Origin: Candidatus Magasanikiibacteriota bacterium
Lineage (GTDB): Bacteria; Patescibacteriota; Patescibacteriia; Magasanikbacterales; UBA922
DNA length: 6,231 nucleotides
Assembly (NCBI GenBank): GCA_012800155.1
Contig: JAAZJX010000030.1
Span: 1-6,231, forward strand
Reading direction: 5' to 3'
Both the position numbers and the translations under genes were made by a program. Positions 1 through 5,692 of this stretch are shown here, piece after piece (position 1 is the first letter of the stretch; every line of letters begins with the position of its first letter). The notes beneath the pieces were generated by a model. The model had not been told where the DNA came from. It saw only the letters and a program-made list of their open reading frames with translations, and searched no databases.

Positions 1-13
1 AAATAATTTTCTT

Positions 14-47
14 AAAAACACTCTCAATATTGAGAGTGTTTTTTTAT
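14..47. terminator. Bidirectional intrinsic terminator after thrS
   Basis: Bases 14-43 form one perfect palindrome. The GC-containing arms at 19-26 and 31-38 (CACTCTCA / TGAGAGTG) are flanked by A and T runs that extend the pairing to 14-26 with 31-43, around a 4-base loop. It begins 4 bases past the thrS stop codon, so it should end the GNAT-thrS transcript. On the minus strand the U tract is only five bases and is itself pairable. On the plus strand the tract is longer (seven T, then ATTTAT). The site therefore looks able to stop transcription from both sides, which hints at a convergent plus-strand gene left of the window. Confidence 0.88.
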
Positions 48-1871
48 TTATATTCTTTCTGCAATTTCTTTGGTAATTTTTTCTAAGAAATCATTTTTAC
101 TCATTTTTAATTGTTCTTCCTGACCTCGAACACGAATTGTCCAATCTTCTCCATTTAATTCATTATCTCCTACTACTACAATATAAGGAATTTTTTGAGT
201 AACAGCTTTTTTCACTTTTTTGCCTACTGTTTCATCTGCATCATCTACTACAGTTCTAATTTTTAAATTCTTAAATTCATTTTCTAATTCCCTTGTCCCA
301 CTAACATGTTTTTCTGAAACTGGCACAAATTGCACTTGAACTGGTGATAACCAAATAGGAAAAGCACCAGCATAATGTTCTAACAAAAAACCAATTAAGC
401 GTTCATGTGTAGAAAGTGGAGCTCGATGAATACATATAGGAGTTTTTTCTGTACCATCTTTATCAATATAAGTAAGATTAAATCTTTCTGGTACAGCAAA
501 ATCTAATTGATTGGTAGCCAAAGTAAATTCTCTACCAATTACTGACCAAATCTCCACATCAATCTTAGGTCCATAAAAAGCTGCTTCATTTTCTACTTCT
601 ACAAATGGCAAGCCAGATTTAATTAAAGCATTTCTAACTTGTTCTTCAGTCTTGAGCCACAATCTTTCATTATCTACATATTTTTTACCTAAACCTTCTT
701 CAGCATGTTTGGACAAACGCATTTGATATTTAGTAATACCAAAAAGTTCAAAATAAAATTTATATAAATCTAAAACTTTTATAAATTCTTCTTCAAACTG
801 TTCTTCTGTGCAATAAATATGCGCATCATTCATTGATAATGATCGAACTCGCATCAAACCAAACAAAGCACCCGAATCTTCATAACGATAACAGTGTCCA
901 TATTCTGCATAACGAATTGGTAACTCACGATAACTTCTTTTTTTACTACTAAAAATTTTATGATGATGAGGACAATTCATTGCTTTAAGATAATAAATTT
1001 CTTTATCCATTTCCATAGGTGGAAACATACTATCTTTATAATAAGGTAAATGACCAGAACGCAAATATAATTCTTGTTTGGCTATATGAGGAGTTTGAAC
1101 TCTACAATAACCAAATTCATATTCTTTTTCTTTGGCTAATTTTTCTATTTCTTCAATCAAAATTACACCATTTGGATGCCATAAAGGTAAACCCGAACCA
1201 ACCTCATCATCAAAACTATAAATATCTAAATCTCTACCTAATTTACGATGATCTCTCTTTTCTATTTCTTCAAGCATTTTTAAATAATTATTCAATTCTT
1301 CTTCAGAAGTAAAACAAACTCCATAAATTCTTTGTAATTGAGAATTTTTTTCATCACCACGCCAATAAGCTCCAGCTAATTTAGTTAATTTAAAAGCTCC
1401 TATTTCTTTACTAGTTTCAATATGTGGACCACGACATAAATCTACAAATTCACCAGTTTTATAAAGAGAAACATTTTTGACTGATTCTCCAAAATGTTGT
1501 AATTCTTCAGTTGACATTTTGGTAGTACCGCGTTCTTTTAAATCATTTAATAATAAAACTTTATAAGTCTGATTTTTATCAGAAAAAAATTTAATCGCCT
1601 CATCAATACTCATTTCTATTCTTTCAAATTTTAAATTTTGTTTTACTAAATGTTTAGCTTTCTTTTCAATTTCTTGCAAAGCTTCTTCATTAATTGTTTC
1701 AGGAAATTCTACATCATAATAAAAACCATTTTCTACAACAGGACCAACACCAAACTTAGCTTCAGGATATAAAGCTTGAATAGCAGCAGCAACTAAATGC
1801 GCGCAAGAATGACGCATTATTTCTAATTTCATTTGAGCTTCATCAAGTGATTTTCTTTGTTCTTTGTTCAT
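48..1871 (-). CDS. thrS: Threonyl-tRNA synthetase without TGS domain (607 aa)
   Basis: Class II threonine-tRNA ligase: it activates Thr with ATP and charges tRNA-Thr in the cytoplasm. The N2 editing domain comes first, with HxxxH at H21/H25 and the VDLCRGPH motif giving C146 and H150. The catalytic core follows: zinc ligands C300 (MNCP), H351 (NDAH) and H482 (IHRA), motif 2 arginine R329, GLMRVR at 338-343, AFYGPK at 431-436, QLDF at 455-458 and motif 3 arginine R491. The anticodon-binding domain runs from about 508 to the end. The E. coli enzyme has 642 residues with HxxxH at 73-77, so about 50 N-terminal residues, the TGS domain, are absent. An in-frame TAA at 1908-1910 rules out a longer start with TGS. 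Editing residues are intact, so proofreading should work. The gene lies 32 bp after the GNAT gene, without a visible ribosome-binding site, and probably shares its T-box-controlled transcript. Motif 2 and 3 surroundings are divergent (see findings). Confidence 0.97.
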   Translation of the reverse strand: MNKEQRKSLDEAQMKLEIMRHSCAHLVAAAIQALYPEAKFGVGPVVENGFYYDVEFPETINEEALQEIEKKAKHLVKQNLKFERIEMSIDEAIKFFSDKNQTYKVLLLNDLKERGTTKMSTEELQHFGESVKNVSLYKTGEFVDLCRGPHIETSKEIGAFKLTKLAGAYWRGDEKNSQLQRIYGVCFTSEEELNNYLKMLEEIEKRDHRKLGRDLDIYSFDDEVGSGLPLWHPNGVILIEEIEKLAKEKEYEFGYCRVQTPHIAKQELYLRSGHLPYYKDSMFPPMEMDKEIYYLKAMNCPHHHKIFSSKKRSYRELPIRYAEYGHCYRYEDSGALFGLMRVRSLSMNDAHIYCTEEQFEEEFIKVLDLYKFYFELFGITKYQMRLSKHAEEGLGKKYVDNERLWLKTEEQVRNALIKSGLPFVEVENEAAFYGPKIDVEIWSVIGREFTLATNQLDFAVPERFNLTYIDKDGTEKTPICIHRAPLSTHERLIGFLLEHYAGAFPIWLSPVQVQFVPVSEKHVSGTRELENEFKNLKIRTVVDDADETVGKKVKKAVTQKIPYIVVVGDNELNGEDWTIRVRGQEEQLKMSKNDFLEKITKEIAERI

Positions 1872-1903
1872 ATATTTATTATTTATAATTATTATATTAT
1901 TTA

Positions 1904-2440
1904 TTATTTAAAATATTCTTCTTTTAAAATACTCATAAAACCAGTATCATCATATTTCTTAGTGATTAAATTAAAATAATTTTTTCTTTTAATACCTTCT
2001 TTTTTAAAACCAGCTTTTAAATAAGCTTTCTCAGCTTTTTTATTATCTATTTTATATTCCAATTCCAAACGATTATATTTCAATTTTTGAAAAACATAAT
2101 TTTTTAATAATTCTAAAACTTCACCAGCATAACCTTTTCCCCACTGTTTCTTTTCACCAATCATTATTCCTAAATTGGCAAACTTATTTTTAACATTCAA
2201 TTTCAAACAAGTATTTCCAATTAAATTACCTTCTTCATTCTCTATCGCCCAAATAATTTTATTTTTATTTTGAGCTTGAGATCTTATCCATTTAATTTGC
2301 TCTGCTAATTTTATACCTGACTGTGAAAGTAAATATTTTATCACTTCTTTATCATTCATCCATTGATAAAAAGAAGTAGCATCAGACAATTTAAGTGGAC
2401 GCAAAGTAATTCTTTTATTTTTCAAAATTGGTCCTTTCAT
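1904..2440 (-). CDS. GNAT-family N-acetyltransferase, RimJ/RimL-like (178 aa)
   Basis: Predicted acetyl-CoA-dependent acetyltransferase. The N-terminal pattern ITLRPLKLSD (residues 11-20) followed by FYQWMND is typical of the RimJ/RimL/SpeG-like branch. The acetyl-CoA pyrophosphate loop (motif A, Q/RxxGxG/A) is QWGKGYAGE at 99-107. N133, then AYLKAGF at 139-145, matches the C-terminal GNAT motif B. The length is usual for a single GNAT domain. The substrate (protein N-terminus, polyamine, antibiotic or other small molecule) cannot be read from the sequence. I chose ATG at 2438-2440. The frame stays open to a TTG at 2503, but those 21 codons would translate the T-box terminator and there is no ATG among them. 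The start lies 5 bases after the terminator U tract and has no Shine-Dalgarno. As first gene of the operon with thrS, it should be induced by uncharged tRNA. Confidence 0.9.
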   Translation of the reverse strand: MKGPILKNKRITLRPLKLSDATSFYQWMNDKEVIKYLLSQSGIKLAEQIKWIRSQAQNKNKIIWAIENEEGNLIGNTCLKLNVKNKFANLGIMIGEKKQWGKGYAGEVLELLKNYVFQKLKYNRLELEYKIDNKKAEKAYLKAGFKKEGIKRKNYFNLITKKYDDTGFMSILKEEYFK

Positions 2441-2445
2441 ATTAT

Positions 2446-2485
2446 TAAAAATAAAAACCCCAACACCAAATAAATGGTATCGGGG
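2446..2485 (-). terminator. T-box-controlled intrinsic terminator
   Basis: CCCCGATACCA (2485-2475) pairs over all 11 positions, with G-U wobbles, with TGGTGTTGGGG (2468-2458) around a 6-nt loop. The tract TTTTTATTTTT follows at 2457-2447. The 5' arm contains the A1 3' strand and the last base of A2 (2485-2480), so terminator and antiterminator cannot coexist. This is the expected default OFF state when tRNA is charged. Confidence 0.93.
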
Positions 2486-2560
2486 TCCTTGGTTTAATGG
2501 CAAACTTTAAACGGCTTGTCATCCGTAGTCCCAAAAAGGACAAAGGACGGTTCCACCCGA
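2480..2560 (-). promoter_or_regulatory. T-box antiterminator with tRNA-acceptor bulge
   Basis: Helix A1 is TCGGG (2560-2556) with CCCGA (2484-2480). The 7-nt bulge TGGAACC (2555-2549) contains TGGA, which would pair with the NCCA end of uncharged tRNA and predicts U as discriminator base. Helix A2 is GTCCTT (2548-2543) with AAGGAC (2490-2485), directly adjoining A1 on the 3' side. Stem bases that depart from the T-box consensus are matched on the partner strand, which supports the fold. The two A2 strands are separated by 52 nt, a large insertion that can form small hairpins GTCC/GGAC (2541-2538 with 2531-2528) and ACGG/CCGT (2526-2523 with 2514-2511). Confidence 0.85.
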
Positions 2561-2651
2561 ATATTTAACTCTTTTATTTAGACTTAGTCCTAAAAATTAG
2601 AATTCTTTTGAAGAAATATGGTTGGTAGCCATATCAATCGTCTAACAATAC

Positions 2652-2678
2652 TTTATAATATAATAATAATTCTGTCAA
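2652..2678 (-). promoter_or_regulatory. Candidate sigma70-type promoter for the T-box operon
   Basis: A perfect -35 hexamer TTGACA (2678-2673) is followed after 15 bases by TATAAA (2657-2652) as a -10 candidate; a 17-base spacer would give the weaker TAAAGT. Transcription would begin near 2645, where the predicted closing helix of the leader starts. The spacer is short and the surroundings are AT-rich, so the -10 assignment is uncertain. Confidence 0.6.
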
Positions 2679-2760
2679 ATCGTGCTTTCAATTACTCATC
2701 GCTTTTAAACTAAGATAAATTTTAAAATTTTATAAACTTTATAACTTAAAACTTTTAAAC
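2679..2760. other. AT-rich spacer between the two blocks, no gene
   Basis: These bases lie between the stop of the baseplate-J-like gene and the candidate promoter. The 9-mer CTTTTAAAC occurs at 2702-2710 and again at 2752-2760, and there is a near-palindrome of A and T only around 2720-2740. No GC-containing terminator hairpin is visible, so read-through from the upstream gene into the T-box leader is possible. Confidence 0.5.
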
Positions 2761-3891
2761 TTATTCCACATTCTTTACTACTACTGTTACATGATCATGT
2801 ACATGAGGTACAGTTCTCATCCAAGCTGGACTAAATTTAATTTCTACTCCTTGAACATGATCCAAAGATAATAAATATCGTCTAACTTCATCTTTATTTT
2901 TACCAAAAAACATTTCTTTACCAATCTGTGGACTCTCTGGACTAAGAGAAACTAATCCATTACAATAAACAATTAATTCTGCTTTGGAATTTTCTAAATC
3001 AAAATTACCAAGAGAAACTGTCATATTATTATCACCAGAAGAAATTAATTCATCTTCACCAATAAGGCGTTTATTTAATTCTTCTTTTAGTTTTTTCTTT
3101 ACTTCTTCAATATCATAATATATTAAAACTAATTTTGCCTTACCTGTTGCCTTAAATGATTCCAACTCATCACCAACTTTTGCTTCACTAGTCATTTCAA
3201 AATCAGTCAATCCATAAACTACCGCATAACCTTCGGTAGTAGTAGAAAATTTTTCTTTACCAAAAACTTTTAATTTTTCTTGCATTTCCTGCTGAGCTCT
3301 ACTCCAATCATCAACACTAAGCACACCCGTTTTCTTTATCCCACCTTTCATACTTTCTTTACTAACAGCATAAATCAATTTTTGTAAATCTGTACGCAAA
3401 CCAGGAATAGTAAACTGTGAAGGACCAATTTCACTAGCAATACCACTTTGATCAGCATAAACTTCAACTTCAATTTCTCCTCCCGCTGGCACATTTACTC
3501 TATCTTTTAAACGAAATAAAACACCTTCACTAGTCAATAATCTGGTCGTAGCTACCAATGGCTGATTATTATTACTTTTATTATATAAAGTTACCCAACC
3601 ACTAGCAATTGATTGTTCTTCTTTTACTTCAGTTGGTTTAAAATCTACAGTCAGTTCTATATCTTCAGTTTTAATTTCACCTTTTACTCCCTCTTCACCA
3701 ACCATAATTGCTTCATTTACTTCCAAAGCATTAGATCGAGTAATAACAGTAATTGTTGCTCTTTTAGAAGACATAAAAATAATTATTCCCAACAAAACTA
3801 TTGTTAATACCAAAAATGTCAAAGCCACATATTTATAAAAGCGTACTGGCTGATCTGCTTGACCATTGGTTTCTTTTCTATAAGAAGTCAT
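2761..3891 (-). CDS. Membrane-anchored baseplate-J-like protein (376 aa)
   Basis: The N-terminus is short and cytoplasmic (residues 1-20), followed by one hydrophobic helix at about 21-40 and a long polar region that should lie outside the membrane. The block around 98-165, with VTLYNKS, LVATTRLLT, LFRLKD, VPAGG, EVEVYAD and IGPSQFTIPGL, resembles proteins commonly annotated 'baseplate J-like' in Patescibacteria. The C-terminal ending, with FSPAWM at 353-358 and a DHVTVVV strand, also fits that group as I remember it. A charged helical stretch (260-275, IEEVKKKLKEELNK) lies between. Its role is not established; surface structure or pilus-associated envelope function is inferred from the ATPase gene 41 bp upstream. 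The ATG at 3889-3891 precedes the hydrophobic helix at a sensible distance. No Shine-Dalgarno is visible. Confidence 0.75.
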   Translation of the reverse strand: MTSYRKETNGQADQPVRFYKYVALTFLVLTIVLLGIIIFMSSKRATITVITRSNALEVNEAIMVGEEGVKGEIKTEDIELTVDFKPTEVKEEQSIASGWVTLYNKSNNNQPLVATTRLLTSEGVLFRLKDRVNVPAGGEIEVEVYADQSGIASEIGPSQFTIPGLRTDLQKLIYAVSKESMKGGIKKTGVLSVDDWSRAQQEMQEKLKVFGKEKFSTTTEGYAVVYGLTDFEMTSEAKVGDELESFKATGKAKLVLIYYDIEEVKKKLKEELNKRLIGEDELISSGDNNMTVSLGNFDLENSKAELIVYCNGLVSLSPESPQIGKEMFFGKNKDEVRRYLLSLDHVQGVEIKFSPAWMRTVPHVHDHVTVVVKNVE

Positions 3892-3892
3892 A

Positions 3893-3926
3893 TAAAAAAT
3901 AATTTAAGAATTTAAAAAATAATTTA
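3893..3926. repeat. Two direct copies of a 14-bp AT-rich repeat
   Basis: TAAAAAATAATTTA occurs exactly at 3893-3906 and 3913-3926, filling most of the 41-bp gap between the pilB-like gene and the baseplate-J-like gene. It contains no GC and no clear hairpin. It may be only low-complexity spacer sequence. Confidence 0.6.
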
Positions 3927-3932
3927 GAAATT

Positions 3933-5690
3933 TTATTCTGCTACTCGGAACACTTCTTCAAGTGTAGTTAATTTTTCTAAAGCTTTGATAATACCATCTT
4001 GAACCATTGTTACCATACCATTATTGATAGCAGCTTGTTGAATATCATATTCAGAAGTTCTACCTCCTAAAATCATCTTTTCAATCTCTGGAGTTATAGA
4101 AAATATTTCAAAAATACCAATTCTGCCTTTATAACCAATTCCACTACATTCTTTACAACCTTTACCTTTATAAAATTTAAAATTTTCTATATCTAAACTT
4201 TTTTTAACTTCTTCTGACATATTTTCAATTGCTTTACCAACTTTTTCTAAAGTACGAATATCTAATTCTTCTTCTTCAATACAATGAGGACAAATTCTTC
4301 TAACTAAACGCTGACCAATTACAGCATTCAAAGCTGGAGCCAAAAGAAAAGGTTTTACTCCCATAGATAAAAATCTTGGAATTACTCCTGCAGCATTATT
4401 GGTATGAATAGTAGACAAAATCAAATGACCAGTCAAAGCTGCTTGTATAGCAGTCTCCGCAGTTTCTAAATCACGAATTTCTCCAACCATAGCAATATCT
4501 GGATCTTGGCGTAAAATAGATTTCAAACCTTTAGCAAAATCATAACCTTTACTAAAATCTACTTGACTTTGATTAATCCCTTCCATTCTATATTCAACTG
4601 GATCTTCCAAAGTAATTATTTTTACTCCTGGTTTATTAATTATTTTCATGATCGCATACATGGTTGTAGTTTTACCAGAACCAGTTGGACCAGTAGTAAT
4701 AACCATACCACTTGGTCTTTCAATTTCTTGTCGCAATTTTGCATAAGCAGCTCCTTTGAGTCCCATACTATCTAAATCTAGACCTTCTCTTGATTGATGC
4801 AATAAACGCATTACCACACTTTCACCAAAAACTGTAGGCATAGTTGAAACACGCAAATCAACATCACCATCTGGCAATCTCATAGTAAAACGACCATCTT
4901 GTGGTTTGTCTGTAACATTAATTTTTAGAGAAGCTACTAATTTTATACGAGAAATAAGTCTTTCATAAGCACTGCGTGGTATCTCTGCAGCATCATGTAA
5001 AATACCATCTAAACGAAATCTAATAGTAATCTGATCTTTTTCAGCTTCCACATGTATATCTGAAGCATCTAATTTTAAAGCTGCTCCTAAAAATAAAGTT
5101 AAAATATCACTAGTACTTCTTTTTTTTAATAATTCTTGAAAAGAATTGAGATCAGTAATTATGCTAGCCACTTCATCTAAATCTTCTACACTAATATTAA
5201 CATCTTTGGTAATTGGTTTTACTTCAGGAAGATTATCATACAATCTCATTACTCTATTAAAACTATTTTCTGAGATAACATAAAGTCCGCCTTCAGCTTG
5301 ATTTTTATCTTGTAATTGTTCCAGTAAATCTAAAACTTCTGCATTAACAGGATTCATTGCTCCTATTCTAATCTCATCCTGATCATAAAAAAAACAAACA
5401 GTTTTCAATCTCTGAGCTTCTGTTCGTGGTATTTGTTTCAAAGCTTCATGACTAATAGGAAATTTATCTAAATCAATATGAGGTAAATGTAACCTTTGAG
5501 CCAATTTCATTGTCTCATATTCTTTTTCTTTCAAATTTACTTCATTTATTTTCTTTTTAAATTTTTCTTGAACTTCAGAACTAGAAATATTCAAAGCCGA
5601 AGCAATACGCTGTTTAGCATCAGCAGTAACATCTTCCTGTTTTTGATTTTTTTTCAACAAATCATCAATTGTCGGCAAATTGCTACTCAT
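3933..5690 (-). CDS. pilB: Type IV pilus assembly / type II secretion ATPase (GspE/PilB family, 585 aa)
   Basis: Hexameric cytoplasmic ATPase that powers pilin polymerisation or secretion at the inner-membrane platform. An MshEN-like N-terminal domain spans about 60-150 (LHLPHIDLDKFPIS at 67-80, IRIGAMNP at 107-114). The ATPase core has DASDIHVE at 208-215, Walker A GPTGSGKT at 334-341, Asp box ITLEDPVEY at 359-367, Walker B region ILRQDPDIAMVGEIRD at 392-407 and His box TGHLILSTIHTN at 420-431. The tetracysteine zinc site is C467, C470, C512 and C515. All key residues are present, so it should be active. PilB is preferred over GspE because Patescibacteria usually carry type IV pili; sequence alone does not separate them, but the zinc site and MshEN-like domain argue against the retraction ATPase PilT. 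The start at 5688-5690 lies 2 bp after the preceding gene's stop, indicating co-transcription and probably coupled translation. Confidence 0.95.
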   Translation of the reverse strand: MSSNLPTIDDLLKKNQKQEDVTADAKQRIASALNISSSEVQEKFKKKINEVNLKEKEYETMKLAQRLHLPHIDLDKFPISHEALKQIPRTEAQRLKTVCFFYDQDEIRIGAMNPVNAEVLDLLEQLQDKNQAEGGLYVISENSFNRVMRLYDNLPEVKPITKDVNISVEDLDEVASIITDLNSFQELLKKRSTSDILTLFLGAALKLDASDIHVEAEKDQITIRFRLDGILHDAAEIPRSAYERLISRIKLVASLKINVTDKPQDGRFTMRLPDGDVDLRVSTMPTVFGESVVMRLLHQSREGLDLDSMGLKGAAYAKLRQEIERPSGMVITTGPTGSGKTTTMYAIMKIINKPGVKIITLEDPVEYRMEGINQSQVDFSKGYDFAKGLKSILRQDPDIAMVGEIRDLETAETAIQAALTGHLILSTIHTNNAAGVIPRFLSMGVKPFLLAPALNAVIGQRLVRRICPHCIEEEELDIRTLEKVGKAIENMSEEVKKSLDIENFKFYKGKGCKECSGIGYKGRIGIFEIFSITPEIEKMILGGRTSEYDIQQAAINNGMVTMVQDGIIKALEKLTTLEEVFRVAE

Positions 5691-5692
5691 AA

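Larger units (their letters stand above)
2446..2645 (-). promoter_or_regulatory. T-box riboswitch leader, probably tRNA-Thr responsive
   Basis: The leader RNA reads from 2645 down to 2446. A 6-bp helix TTAGAC (2645-2640) with GTCTAA (2583-2578) can close its 5' domain. Inside it are hairpin ATATGG/CCATAT (2634-2629 with 2621-2616, loop CTACCAA), hairpin TTCTT/AAGAA (2615-2611 with 2607-2603) and hairpin TTCTAA/TTAGGA (2602-2597 with 2593-2588). The 14-nt T-box at 2559-2546 (CGGGTGGAACCGTC) matches the consensus AGGGUGGNACCGCG at 11 positions. Downstream lie the antiterminator partner and a terminator that overlap each other. The loop triplet ACC (2626-2624), followed by A, is a Thr codon, which fits thrS in the operon. 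Uncharged tRNA-Thr would stabilise the antiterminator and permit transcription of GNAT and thrS. The T-box identity is strong; the amino-acid assignment and 5' fold are inference. Confidence 0.9.

Noticed and set aside
1019..1312. Plus-strand reading frames opposite the real genes (1019-1312, 3613-3807, 4563-4775, 5496-5711, 5745-6050) and the minus frame 5775-6020
   Set aside because: They lie inside well-supported genes or the membrane-protein frame, have low-complexity composition rich in F, N, Y, I and K, and show no recognisable domain.
2441..2503. Longer GNAT reading frame starting at TTG 2503
   Set aside because: It would translate the T-box terminator and its U tract. The GNAT fold starts properly after ATG 2440, and there is no ATG among the added codons.
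2586..2588. ACT (Thr) in GGACTAAG as the T-box specifier
   Set aside because: It lies in or beside the predicted TTCTAA/TTAGGA stem and not in an obvious specifier loop. ACC in the CTACCAA loop is better exposed and followed by A.
2686..2703. GCGATGAGTA on the minus strand as the GA (K-turn) motif of a canonical long Stem I
   Set aside because: It resembles the motif, but I found no downstream complement for the base helix, and a TTGACA promoter lies between it and the T-box. It remains the main alternative to the short-Stem-I reading.
2720..2745. Terminator hairpin after the baseplate-J-like gene
   Set aside because: Only an imperfect A/T palindrome is present, with no GC pairs, which is weak support in such AT-rich sequence.
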